Origin: Mermis nigrescens
Lineage: Eukaryota > Nematoda > Enoplea > Mermithida > Mermithidae
DNA: 64,000 nucleotides
Direction: 5' to 3'
NCBI GenBank assembly: GCA_036768485.1
Contig: JAVLUZ010000405.1
Coordinates: forward strand, 143,054-207,053
A model generated the notes under the pieces. The model did not search any database and was not told where the DNA came from. It saw nothing but the letters and a program-made list of their open reading frames with translations. The position numbers were made by a program, and so were the translations under genes. Below, piece by piece: positions 1-13,655 of this stretch (the first letter of the stretch is position 1; every line of letters starts with the position of its first letter).

Positions 1-197
1 AAAATAGTCTTTGTACTGCAGATGCATTCTAAATAGTTAATATTCAACGGACATATTAAACTTATTCAAATTTGATTTTAACCCTCGGCGCCTCGGCACT
101 TTTCAGCTTCGCCCTCGGCGCCGAGGCCGAGGCTCCAAAAACGCCGAGGCTTGCCGAGGCCGAGGCCGAGGCCGAGGCCTCGGTCCGATCACTGGTG
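1..197. mobile_element. Right end of a hAT-like element with GC-rich subterminal repeat
   Basis: Positions 82-182 are a GC-rich run of CGAGGC-type hexamers in otherwise AT-rich DNA. It ends at CCGATCACTG (188-197), which resembles the termini of the element at 1131-3481 (TAGTGATCGACC). The same layout of a short terminus followed by low-complexity GC-rich subterminal sequence is seen at several other elements here. The other end lies outside the window, so the class is inferred. Confidence 0.5.
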
Positions 198-249
198 AAA
201 AGAAGGATTTTTTAATTAAGATAGATATCAAAAAAGTGGAATTTTTTTC

Positions 250-3200
250 TTATATGGTTATATCACCAATTCTCCTAAAAATATTTTTTTCTGGTAGATT
301 CGAGGACGCTGAGTCCAGAAAAAAGCGTTCAGGGGCTAACGAATATTTGTGGAGATAGAGCCCTTCAAACTTGCAAAAAATGTGATTATTTCAATGTTCT
401 TAGGGCTCTATCTCCACAAATATTCGTCAGCCCCGAACGGTTTTGTTTTCTGGACTCAGCGTCCTCAAATCTATCAGAAAAAAGTATTTTTAGTAGAATC
501 GGTGACAAAAAAATTTTTTGAAAAAAATTATGCAAAAAAAATTATGCAAAACCCTCATTTTCAACATATCTACATTACAGCTCTGACGTTAAAAAAGCCG
601 AAGCAGGTTGTACTCGATTTATCACGGTTATTGTTTTGGACTTGCCGTGCATATCAAATTGGTGCCAGCTGATGGTCTAAGCCTAGGGCACAATTGGGGC
701 AAAAATTGTCTCAGGCTTTGACCATCAGCTGGCAACAATATGAATACACTTCCTAAGCCTAAGTCTTAGATGTTCGTATAAGCAAGCTGGTGAGTTGTGG
801 GCAAGTACCTATTTGCCAAAAATTTAGCTGGCATGGATCTAATCACCGAATTTTATTCAATATGGTTTTTTCTCAATTTTCCCAAAAACAATGTTTTTAC
901 GCTTTTTTAACCTCAGAACTTCAATGTAGATATATTAAAATTGGGGGCTTTTGCATAATTTTTTTCAAAAAATTTTTTTGTCACCGATTCTCCTAGAAAT
1001 ATTTTCGTCTGATAGATTTATGCTGAGTCCAGAAAACAAAATTGTTCTGGGGGCTGACGAATATTTGTGGAGATAGAGCCCTAAGAACATTGAAATAATC
1101 ACATTTTTTGCAAGTTTGAAGGGCGCTATCTAGTGATCGACCGGGGCCCTGGCCCCGGCCCCGGCCCAGCAATCCCCGGCCATTTTTCAGCATCCCCGGC
1201 CCCGGCTGGGGCAAGGTGAAAAAATTGCCGGGGCCGAGGAAAAATTTAGTGTAATTCGTATTTTGTACAGGCTGTGATACTGGCACTTATTTATCAATGA
1301 GCAAGTGTTAATTTTGAGATCTGTACTGATTAGACCATATGTATACTTACTTAGTCCTTGTTATAACTTTGCTACTGTGTATAAATGAGCTTTTACTGAA
1401 TAAATGTTCAGGAAAATCTGCATGTTTTCGATTCCTCCACTTAACTTATTTAAACTAAATGCTAGTTTTAACTCATTCATTCATAGCTATGGCTAAAAGA
1501 TTTAGAGTTGACAAATACGTTCTATTTCTAGTTAGAAATTGTACGTTTTCAACAAAGTATTTCTACAAAAAACACTTTTACATTCAATTGAATGGGAGCC
1601 GTGTGCTTTAAAACGCATTTCTTGTGTAATTGTTATTAGGACTGAGGTTAATTATAGGCCAATATAAACTACGCTGCAGAATTGCGTCCGATCCAATAAA
1701 CTAAATATGTCTCAAAAAGTTTCCTAAGGTCCAGAGTTGAGGGAGGGGTGAAATCCCAAATCGGAGGACCAGAAAATTAGTGGTAAAACAGGGTCTTTTG
1801 ACTTTTGATTGTATATTTTAATTAATTTATGGGTTTCTAACGCCAAAAATTACTAAAATTGTCTCAAAACGGCGCAAAGCGCCTATAAATTTGATATTTC
1901 TCCATTCTAAATACAAATTTTGCCATTTTAAAGATATATAGGACAGACAATTTTTCATATCGGAGGGAAATGCCGAAAATTTTTTGGAATGTTATACCTT
2001 TTTACAGTTTTTATCTTCCAAAAAATCTTTGTACATGTACAAAGATAGTCCTGAAAAGTCTGTACATCGGGAAAAATCTTTGGCTAATACAAAAAAAACA
2101 CTGTTTTGTACATGCAAATTTTTTATACCTAATATGGTACAGTGACGATTTCAGTGTGGTAGAACATAGTTTTTCGACCTTTAGTAGTGTATTTGGCTAA
2201 TTTTTGGGTTTCTGAATATTTGACATTTTTCCATTTTTCCATTCTAAGCGCAGTGTTGCTTATTACAAGATTTAATTCGAATATTACAATTTTTGTAATA
2301 TTACTGATTTTGTAGTACAATTTGTTTAAGCTTTCTCAGTCGAGTTTTATGTGTGAATTCCATCAAAAGCTCATAAAAATTTCAGCACTTCGCGCCGAAC
2401 TAATTTTGTCAACTAAATTCAGGCCGAATTATCACATTTAGAAGCACGGTCTTTTTGTATTCGGCAAAGATTTTTGCTGATGTAAATAGACGTTTCAGGA
2501 CCGTCTTTGTACATGTACAAAGATTTTTGAAGAACAAAAACTGTAAAAAGGTGTAGAATTCCCTATTGCAAATTCTACCATTTTATAGATTTTCAAAGGG
2601 GGGGTAAGCGGCTGCAAAATGGAGCCGCTTACCCCCTTCCCCTGAAAATGGCCGAGAAATATACATGTGGCAGAGGGTTTGGGCTATCCCCCATCATCAC
2701 TTTGAAGCCCCAAACTTCCTTATAAGTCAGAAAATATTTGACCACCCTTCCCCATTTTCTTGGCGAAAGCCTGCGCTTTTTGGCTATTTTTATGTGTTTT
2801 TACCATTTTTGATCTAGTCGCTAACCCCCTCCTTCTAAAAATGGCGAGGGACCCCTACCCTAGATTTTCAACCGTTACATGTATACTGAGGGACCCTCAT
2901 AAAATTTTAAGCGATTACATGCATCTTTTATAGTGATAGTTTATCTATTTACTCTAGCTCACATAATAAAATAATGTATCACTTCGTGAAATTCTAATAG
3001 TTAGGTACACTTTTGCTTTGCCATACTAAAAACTTAAGTTCTGAAAAATCAAGAGGTTTTCACCAAAAATCGTCTGACAGTGACTTGTGTCTTGGACCCT
3101 GAGGGGCAATACCCCTCCCCCTTATGGGAATGTGTGATGTCTCATTTATTACATCCAATACCTATTGCATCCAATTGCTACAGCAGCAGTAGCAGTAGCT

Positions 3201-3599
3201 AAGATTCAAATGATACAGAGTCTGCTAATAGCAGCAACATAGACCTTATTGATGATTCAGACAATGAAACACTAGACTAAATTTGTTTCTTGTGACATAA
3301 ATAGTAATAAAACTTGATATGAAAAGGCGCACCTAACTTTGCGCTTGCCATTTACCACTGAATGGAGCAATCGCTCATTATTTCTTCCCTATGCCCACCC
3401 CAAGTATGTGTCATGCAATAATATTTTCCTTGTCTGACCCCGGCCAGCCCCGGCCAAAAAAGTCGCCCTGGTCGATCACTAGCCCTATCTCCACAAATAT
3501 TCGTCAGCCCACTAAACACTTCTTTTCTGGACTCAGCGTCCTCGAATCTATCAGAAAAAAGTATTTTTAGGAGAATCGGTGATATGACCATATAAGAAA
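250..3599. mobile_element. Foldback (long inverted repeat) element, interrupted by a later insertion
   Basis: The outer ends are inverted copies: TTATATGGTTATATCACC near 251-268 pairs with the complement GGTGATATGACCATATAA near 3579-3596, and the similarity continues inward through the CTGAGTCCAGAAAA segment. Inside, 353-480 and 1020-1120 hold further inverted copies of the same CTATCTCCACAAATATTCG unit. A central hairpin has arms GCCAGCTGATGGTC and GACCATCAGCTGGC (about 663-734). No coding capacity is seen. It is split by the element at 1131-3481. Confidence 0.65.
1131..3481. mobile_element. hAT-type element with 8-bp target duplication (2.35 kb)
   Basis: The termini are TAGTGATCGACC (left) and GGTCGATCACTA (right), both followed inward by GGCCCCGGCC low-complexity sequence. 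The flanks GCGCTATC (1123-1130) and GCCCTATC (3482-3489) match at 7 of 8 bases, as expected of an aged 8-bp hAT target duplication. The uninterrupted target is visible nearby as GCTCTATC. Near the right end, 3172-3281 reads as a Ser/Asp-rich tail closing at a TAA with one in-frame stop, followed by AATAAA-like sequence; this may be the last remnant of a coding region. Other internal sequence belongs to the TTTGTACA/GGCGC hairpin module seen elsewhere. Confidence 0.75.
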
Positions 3600-3829
3600 C
3601 TTTAGCCCTGTAATGCTCCTTAAGTTTTAGGTTTTGGGAGATAAACACACAAATCGCGAACAAAGACAGAATCGTCAGTAATAACTTGTGTGTTGAGTGT
3701 GTATGAAATTTGGAACTATTTTTGCCCAAATATAGAGCTGTGCATTTAGAATATGATATTGGTAAACAATTTTTGGTGGCCTAAATAAAAATTCTATTTA
3801 AATCAGTCTGAAGTATTTGATACATAATT

Positions 3830-4310
3830 GCAGGAAAGATTTGAAATTTTTAGGTCATTCGCAAATATAAAAGTCGAACTTGACAAGTTATCAAAGATAT
3901 CATCTATAAAAATCAAAAACAATGTTGGTCCAAGAATGGACCCTCGAATAACTCCACTTGCAACAGCAGCATAATCTGAAAAACACTGATTAATGCGAAC
4001 ACATTGAATACGATTAGATAGAAAAGCCTTTAACCAATTAAACAGGTGTTGTTCAATTCCGTAATTAGTTATTTAACAAGAAGTTTAGATATATCAACTT
4101 TGTCAAATGCTTTAGCAAAGTCTTTATAAATAATATCAACGGTTTCTTTACATTCCAATGATCTAACTCAAAAATATTTACAATTTATTAATTGTTATTC
4201 GCAAGATTTATTTTTTGGAAACCATAATGAAAAGGAGTAGACAAATAAATTGATAGTTGAGTATTAATAATACTTTCCATTATCTTATAAGTTGAGCAAC
4301 AAAAACAGTG
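3830..4310 (-). pseudogene. Non-LTR retrotransposon reverse transcriptase fragment (dead)
   Basis: Read on the minus strand, this segment gives a broken reverse transcriptase core. Visible are a D-F-A-KAFDKVD block (usual form D-x-x-KAFDxV), then ASGVIRGSILGPTLFLIF (usual SGVPQGSVLGPLLFLL), then FANDLKI where a catalytic YADD is expected. The change of YADD to FAND removes one of the two catalytic aspartates, and several stops and frameshifts separate the blocks. The family signature is that of the CR1/Jockey/L2 group. It is not joined to the endonuclease remnant at 21-22 kb. Confidence 0.85.
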
Positions 4311-4312
4311 GT

Positions 4313-4975
4313 CGTACAGGGTCAGATTTTCACCCCCAGCCAGGGTCGGGGTCGGGGATGAAAAACCCTGGGGGTCGGGGTTGAAGATTAACAGTTAAGA
4401 TTGTATGATTACAAACCAATTTAAACAGGATAAAAACGATACTTTCACTTGTTTGTAGAGCATACTAATAAAGCTGGTTATGTTCAACATTTTATTTTCA
4501 TTCTAAGTTCAAACATGGTTTTAGCAATTCAGCATTCCTTTCAATTTTAATCACTAATCGCTCTCACTTTTTCGTTTTCTTCCACAGTTTTTTCTAAATG
4601 GTATTCTATGGCGCGCTGATTGTAGAGGAGCCAAATTAGCTTTTCAGCATTTTTGGGCGGCAACTTTATGGTGATAAATATGCGAACATGCATGTACGTG
4701 TTATCAAGATGGCGACTAGGTGTACATTTTATGAAATATCGTGAGTGTCGAGTTTAACATATTCATTATGTTCGTGAATGAATCATCCTTGTTTGGTGTT
4801 TGCCGAATTTATTTGCTATTTATACAATTCTCCTATGTACCAAAAAATTAAATGCTATATTTCAACGCCAAAAAAAGGTTTAACCCCGACTCAGAAAATC
4901 TTGCCTCCAGCTGGGGGTTGAAGTTGGGGTTTAGGCCGGGGTTTTTTGGGGTAGGGGTTGGGGTACTGGACGATA
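4313..4975. mobile_element. Element bounded by G-rich low-complexity ends (unclassified)
   Basis: GGGTCGGGG-type low-complexity sequence occurs at about 4325-4385 and GGGGTTGGGG-type at about 4885-4970, enclosing some 470 bp of ordinary AT-rich DNA. The arrangement resembles the subterminal simple repeats of the hAT-like elements at 1131-3481 and 16058-18622. No clean terminal repeat or target duplication was found. Confidence 0.35.
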
Positions 4976-5047
4976 ATTTTCAGGTAATGAGACAAAAAAA
5001 CATAAACAATAGATACGGCGCAAAGCGCCGGAAAAATTTCATGTTTC

Positions 5048-6965
<1,918 letters not shown>

Positions 6966-7210
6966 AATATACTTGGCCACCCTTTTTTCTTATATGTTCT
7001 TCACAGCGAGTTCGAAATTTCTGTCCCTCCCCTCACAGCTATAACGGCACACATCTGAGAAGTGCGGTTTTTTTAAAAGGTAGATAATAAAAAAACTTGG
7101 TGCCCCCATTTTTTTCTTGTTTACACTCAATACCGAGTGCGTCGTGAGTGTGTAAAGTTTACACCAAAAATTCAAATAATTTGCGGAGGGCCAATTTTTT
7201 TTTAAAAATG

Positions 7211-8136
7211 TCTTCCCTGATTAGTAGGTTACGAATCTGGTCTTAAAATTTCTTTACACTCATTGATTGTTGCACAGGAGTGTAAACTAGACGGTTTTTT
7301 ACAGTTTTCGTGTGCGAGAGCATATCTAACTCAGTTTTACATTCTATGCAGTCTGATTGGTCTCAAAAGGTAGACGGTCAAAAAATCTAGGGACGACTTT
7401 TTTTATTTTTTTCAAAAAGTAATATTTTCGAATTTAGAGGCGGTTTATTGTAAAGAGTCTAGGACAAAAAACTTTTTTCCCTGCCATATTCTCCACTTGG
7501 TAGACAAAACGTGGTAACTACCCTTAAAATGTGCCTCGTCTTAAGCGCTACACGTCAAAATTTATTTTGTTTCTTTACAATCAATATTGCGTTATTAGTG
7601 CAAGTGTAAACTTTACACTGAAAAAATTTTTTCCACCCATAGCGTCGTGGATGATGAATTTTTTTAAAAAATGTTTTCCCTAATTAGTAGGTTACGAATC
7701 TGGTCTTAAAATTTCTTTACACTCATCGGTTGTTGCACAGGAGTGTAAATTAGACAGTTTTTTACTGTTTTCATGTGCAAGAGCATATCTAACTCAGTTT
7801 TACATTCTACGCAGTCTGATTGGTTTCAAAAGGTAGACGGTTATAAAATCTAGGAGAAACTTTTTTTATTTTTTCTTAAAAAGTAATACTTTCGAATTTA
7901 GAGGCGGTTTATTGTAAAGAGTCTGAGACAAAAAACATTTTTTCCCTGCCATATTCTCCACTTAGTAGAAAAAACGTGGTAACTACCTTTAAAATCTGCC
8001 TCGTGTTAAGCGCTACACGTCAAAATTTATTTTGTTTCTTAACAATCAATATTGCGTTATTAGTGCAGGTGTAAACTTTACACTGAAAAAATTTTTCACG
8101 CCCAGAGCGTCGTGGATGATGAATTTTTTTTAATGT
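7211..8136 (+). repeat. ~463-bp tandem repeat in the left arm (two units)
   Basis: The unit starting near 7211 (TCCCTGATTAGTAGGTTACG) recurs near 7674 (TCCCTAATTAGTAGGTTACG) and continues in the same order to the TGCACAGGAGTGTAAA, AGGCGGTTTATTGTAAAGAG and GCGTCGTGGATGATGAA segments. The right arm carries the inverted counterparts at about 14510-15440. Each unit contains the palindrome GTGTAAACTTTACAC (7604-7618 and 8069-8083). Confidence 0.8.
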
Positions 8137-9063
8137 TCTCTGTGAGGTTAGAATAACGAATCTGACCTTCAAACTTTTCTACAATCAATACACAGTACCA
8201 GGGATTCAAACGTTACACTCTAGTGGATGAGTAAAAAAACAGGTTTTGTCCAAGATTTCTCTGCCAACTTTTTCGGTTATGAATTAAGATAATTTATATA
8301 GATAAAAATAAAGTAACTTTTAAGGGCTACACGTCGAAACAAACCGCGTTTAAAAAAATGTAATATTGAGTTGTTTATGGGGGTGTGAAGTTCGAAATCT
8401 GAGGTGTAAAATGGGCGAAAAAAACAGGTTTTTTCGTATTTAATTGGTAAATCATATCAAATATTTTGCGGAACATAAGTTTGGCACATACAAACGTACT
8501 ACAATCAAAGGGCTACAAACTGGCCCAAGCCGAATTTATTTACACTCAATGGGGCGTTCAGTTCAGATTTTTAAAGTTTACAATGTGGTGGACAGCGAAA
8601 AATACGTGTTTGTCCATATTTTTGTTCGCCACCCCTTAAAAAGTACTTCATTTTTATCCTATTCGACCTCTCCCGACTTCTTCACTTCATATTTTTGTTC
8701 GCCACCCCTTAGAAAGTTCTTTATTTTTATCCTATTCGACCTCTCCCGACTTCTGAACAGAGAAAGTTAAGTGTAAATAAATTCGGTTTTGGGCCAGTTT
8801 GTAGCCCGTTGATTGTAGTACGTTTGTAACTTATGTTTGTAAACTTTACACTGAAAAAATTTTTTGGGAAAAAAATCGGTTTGGGTTTTTTTTGAAACAG
8901 ATGAAAAAAAAACCGATTGATTGCCCCAGATGTGCATTCTTGTGCTCAATTTCCATGCGCACGTACACGACCGTTAAGCGCAACGCTTAAGCGAGTCGCC
9001 CGGGACACTTTCCCCTAAAAATTATTATCATATTTTTAATTCCTTTCCCACACATTTTTTCAA

Positions 9064-9640
9064 TCAAAATCCGGGATAGGAAAATGGGCACTCGGGCTTA
9101 ATGCGACTTGAGTACAAATTGGTATGTGTGTTATCATATCTTACGTGTTTTAAAAGATCATATGTGTGTGCCTCAAATTTTTGCCTGTCTCGTTTGTACA
9201 TACCTTTACCGTAAGCTTTTGCCCATAGGCCTATTGTCGTATTCATAGATCCTTTTCATATCTCTTGGTTCGTGTTGTTACGCCTCTTTTTCCGCGTCAG
9301 TTAAAACTGCGTGCGAGCGCAGTTTTGACGGCTCTTTAAGATTTTACATTTTACAATTAGCTTTTGAGCCTGAGAGCCTCTCCGCCAGCTTCCGCGCTGA
9401 GCGTATCTTTTTCCTTTTCGTTGCTGTACGTGAGCAGACTCCGTACGTGCCTTTTTATCTGCTAGGCTGCAGAACTCGTCGTGTTTGTGCAAATTGGCAT
9501 CAGTTGTTGTATGCCTTTGGCAGGGCTTTGTGCCCTTGTTTAGTAATATTGTTTGATTTTATCCGATCAGCGTAACACGACGGTCAGCAGCATGTATCCT
9601 CCATGCTGTCGCTTTTTAATTGCTTCATAATTTTTCTGTC
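9064..9640 (-). other. Short open frames in the left arm (doubtful coding)
   Basis: Minus-strand frames of 60 codons (9064-9246) and 63 codons (9301-9492) are the inverted counterparts of frames in the right arm at 13033-13655. The upstream one is Lys/Arg-rich but has lost about 60 bp and gained stops relative to the right-arm copy. No domain is recognised, and the 60-codon frame shows no sign of purifying selection between the arms. Confidence 0.2.
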
Positions 9641-10575
9641 GAAAAAATATTGTAAAAATTAATTATTTAATTAACGGTTGAATTTCCGTGCTGTTGAATT
9701 CTGTCCTTGTGCTACACTATACTTAGGAACCCTTAATATTTTCAAGCACCGGAATTCGGTCCAAAACAAATTAATTAATAATCTTTTTGAGCCCTTAATC
9801 AGGTTTCCGGGGAACTTACTTTAATTAGGTACTTAATCTCAAAGGGGTTAAATAAGTAAGTTTCACTAGGTGCGTGCGTAGAGGGACGGGCTACCTTGAA
9901 TAGGCTGGGCCTCTTACCCCCTCCCCCCAAATCGCCGCCTGGTGATCGACCTCCTAAAAAGGGCGAGAACTCCTGTGTGAGCGCATAAGCTTGAGATTAT
10001 GGTTAAGTAAGCGAAGTGAACGTAGCTTGAGTCTACGTTAACACATCTGATATTTACTTGTCCTTGGGCCATTGTGGAGACTTAATTTTTTCATAAATGT
10101 TGATCGTAATATCAGAATTACGAATCCGACTGAAATTTTCTTTGAACTCTGTGGTTGTGTAAAGTTTAACTGCCTATTAACTCGACTCTTGTTCTAGAGT
10201 ATTGCGGAAGCTTAATTTTTTCAAAATGTTCTACGTAAAATCAGAGTTGAGAATCTGACTATTAGTTTTCTCTACACCTAGTAGTTGTGTGAAGTTTGCA
10301 CTAATCATTTGTTGTTAAATGTAGTTTATACTACAAATTTATTTTACTTCCAAATCTGAGCGTTAGTGTTCCTTACACTTGATATTTGCGTAGAGTTAAT
10401 GCTGAAAAACTTTGACCTGTTAAAATAATGTAAGGTTGTCTTGTTTGAAAAGGATAATGCTGATGTTAAGAATATTATTGTTTTCCGTGTTCTTGGACCG
10501 CTGTCATTATAATGGCATGTTACTGTATGTGTTTACTGACTGATGTTCTCTAATCATACTAATTAAAAGTGGGGT

Positions 10576-11314
10576 ACTAGCAAAGAAAAATGCTCCGATG
10601 GAACAAAAAAGATGAATATACTTGGAATTGTGGATTATTAAGGATGTAAAAGGAGGGGACTAGGAAAAGTCTACATAAAGTCGCAAAATCTGCTGAAAAT
10701 CAGACTTTCTCTAAGCAACGCAAAAAATCGATGTATATTCTGCGGCCTCTAAAAAAGTGGCTTTTTTAAATAATGTTCGAAGTTTTAGATAAGAGTGTAC
10801 GAAATCTATCAAGGTTACTTTTTCAAATTGCTGGCACCTGATTGATTGAAAACTAAGAGGTTTGTTCTATTTTGTTATGAGCATTATAGCAAGCAAAGCA
10901 GGGGCCGATTGATTAGTGCACACAATCGTTTCGGGCAAGCTAGTGTATCTACATTTAGTCTGTTTCAAGTCAACTTACGCGTTTCCTACTGTTTTTAACC
11001 AACCATGTCTCCAACGGTCTTCGATGTTTGTGTTTTTCATTCAATTGGCTTAGAAGACTGTTAGATTACTCAATATTATTTCCCATAGCTACTGCATAGC
11101 TAACGTGCTGCTTTTTCAATCATTTTTATGGTTAAATATTTATTTTAATCTGTTGGCCGCAGAATATACATCGATTTTTTGCGTTGCTTAGAGAAAGTCT
11201 GATTTTTAGCAGATTTTGCGACTTTAGGTAGACTTTTCCTAGTCCCCTCCTTTTACATCCTTAATAATCCACAATTCCAAGTAGGTATATTCATCTTTTT
11301 TGTTCCATCGGAGC
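10576..11314 (+). repeat. Central unit 1 of the palindrome, with its own inverted ends
   Basis: It runs from ACTAGCAAAGAAAAATGCTC to the complementary GTTCCATCGGAGC. Its outer ~165 bp are inverted copies of each other (10590-10747 against 11155-11313), meeting the loop at GCGGCC (10742-10747) and GGCCGC (11155-11160). The ~400-bp loop has no recognised coding content. Confidence 0.8.
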
Positions 11315-12060
11315 ACTAGCAAAGAAAAATGCTCCGATGGAACAAAAAAGATGAATATACTTGGAATTGTGGATTATTAAGGATGTAAAAGGAGGGGACT
11401 AGGAAAAATCTACCTAAAGTCGCAAAATCTGCTAAAAATTAGACTTTCTCTAAGCAACGCAAAAAATCGATGTATATTCTGCGGCCTCTAAAAAAGTGTA
11501 TTTTTTAAATAATGTTCGAAGTTTCAGATAAGAGTGTACGAAATCTATCAAGGTTACTTTTTTCAATTGCTGGCACCTGATTGATAGAAAACTAAGAGGT
11601 ATTGTATTTAAAGTTGTTTTATTTTGTTATGAGCATTATAGCAAGCAAAGCAGGGGCCGATTGATTAGTGCACACAATTGTTTCGGGCATGCTAGTGTAT
11701 CTACATTAAGTCTGTTTCAAGTCAACTTACGCGTTTCCTACTGTTTTAAACTAACCATGTCTCCAATTGTCTTCGATGTTTGCTATTTCATTCAATTGGC
11801 TTGGAAGACTGTTAGTTTACTCAATATCATTTCCCATAGCTACTGCATAGCTAACGTGCTGCTTTTCAATCATTTTTATGGTTAAATATTTATTTTAATC
11901 TGTTGGCCGCAGAATATACATCGATTTTTTTGCGTCGCTTAGAGAAAGTCTGATTTTTAGCAGATTTTGCGACTTTAGGTAGATTTTTCCTAGTCCCCTC
12001 CTTTTGCATCCTTAATAATCCACAATTCCAAGTATATTCATCTTTTTTGTTCCATCGGAC
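11315..12060 (+). repeat. Central unit 2, tandem copy of unit 1
   Basis: It begins with the same ACTAGCAAAGAAAAATGCTC sequence one base after unit 1 ends and runs in the same orientation through AATAATGTTCGAAGTTTCAG to GGCCGC at 11905-11910 and the closing inverted end. Units 1 and 2 differ by scattered substitutions and small indels, for example an extra TTGTATTTAAAG segment near 11602. Confidence 0.85.
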
Positions 12061-13032
12061 CATTTTTCTTTGCTAGTACCCCACTTTTAATTAGTATGAT
12101 TTAAGTGCATCAGTCAGTAAACACATACAGTAACATGCCATTATAATGACAGTAGTCCAAGGACACGGAAAACAATAATGTTCTTAACATCAGCATTATC
12201 CTTTTCAAACAAGACAACCTTACATTATTTTAACAGATCAAAGTTTTGCAGCATTAACTTTACGAAAATATCAAGTGTAAGGAACACTAACGCTCAGTTT
12301 CGAAGTAAAATAAATTTGTAGTATAAACTACATTTTAATAACAAATGATTAGTGCAAACTTCACACAACTACTAGGTGAAGAGAAAACTAATAGTCAGAT
12401 TCTCAATTCTGATTTTACGTAGAACATTTTGAAAAAAATTAAGCTTCCGCAAGGCTCTAGAACAAGAGTTGAGTTAATAGGCAGTTAAACTTTACACAAC
12501 CACAGAGTTTAAAGGAAATTTCAGTCGGATTCGTAATTCTGATATTACGATCAACATTTATGAAAAAAATTAAGTCTCCACAATGGCCCAAGGACAAATA
12601 AATATCAGATGTGTTAACGTAGACTCAAGCTACGTTCACTTCGCTTACTTAACCCGAATCTCAAGCTAATGCGCTCACACGGGGGTTCTCGCCCTTTTTA
12701 GGAGGTCGATCACCAGCCGGCGATTCGGGAGTAAGCGGCCCGGCCTATTCAAACTTAGCCCGTCCCTCTACGCACGCACCTAGTGAAACTTACTTATTTA
12801 ACCCCTTTGAGATTAAGTACCTAATTAAAGTAAGTTCCCCGGAAACCTAATTGAGGGCTCAAAAAGATTATTATTTTACTTGTTTTGGACCGAATTCCGG
12901 TGCTTGAAAATATGAAGGGTTCCTAAGTATAGTGTAGCACAAGGACAGAATTCAACAGCACGGAAATTCAACCGAGCCCAGCATCGTTATTTAAATAATT
13001 AATTTTTACAATATTTTTTGGACAGAAAAATT

Positions 13033-13443
13033 ATGAAGCAATTAAAAAGCGACAGCATGGAGGATACATGCTGCCGACCGTTGTGTTACGCTAATCGAGT
13101 AAAATCAAACAATGTAATTAAACAAGGGCACAAAGCCCTGCCAAAGGCATACAACTGATGCCAATTGGCACAAACACGAAAGATTAAAAACAAAGCGTAC
13201 GGCAAAAAGAAGCGTGCACACTACGCAGGAAAACTAACAGACGAGTTCTGCAGCCAAGCAGATAAAAAGGCACGTACGGAGTCCGCTCACGTACGGCGAC
13301 GAAAAGAAAAAAAGATACGCTCAGCGCAGAAGCTGGCGGAGAGGCTCTCAAGCTCAAAAACTAATTGTAAAATGTTAAATCTTAAAGTACCGTCAAAACT
13401 GCGCTCGCACGCAGTTTTAACTGACGCGGAAAAAGAGGCGTAA
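13033..13443 (+). other. Basic, Lys/Arg-rich open frame broken by one TGA (right arm)
   Basis: From an ATG at 13033 one frame stays open to TAA at 13441-13443 except for a single TGA at 13156-13158, giving 41 plus 94 codons. The second part is strongly basic (for example KIKNKAYGKKKRAH and RRRKEKK). The left-arm counterpart has one extra AAC codon just before the same TGA, a further TGA upstream and a ~60-bp deletion. No family is recognised. It may be the relic of an element-encoded protein or chance. Confidence 0.25.
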
Positions 13444-13472
13444 CAACACGAACCAAGAGATGAAAAGGATCT

Positions 13473-13655
13473 ATGAATCCGACAATAGGCCTATGGGCAA
13501 AAGCTTACGGTAAAGGTATGTACAAACGAGACAGGCACAAATATGAGACACACACATATGATCTTTTAACAACCGTAAGATATGATAACACACATACCAA
13601 TTCGTACTCAAGTCGCATTAAGCCCGAGTGCCCATTTTCCTATCCCGGATTTTGA
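13473..13655 (+). other. 60-codon open frame mirrored in both arms (doubtful coding)
   Basis: It is identical in length to the inverted frame at 9064-9246. The two differ at 8 of 183 bases, and all 8 differences change an amino acid. That is the pattern of neutral drift, so a protein is not supported. No domain is recognised. Confidence 0.15.

Noticed and set aside
13473..13655. A 60-codon frame kept intact in both arms of the giant palindrome (also 9064-9246)
   Set aside because: All 8 nucleotide differences between the copies change amino acids and none is silent, so there is no sign of selection on a protein.
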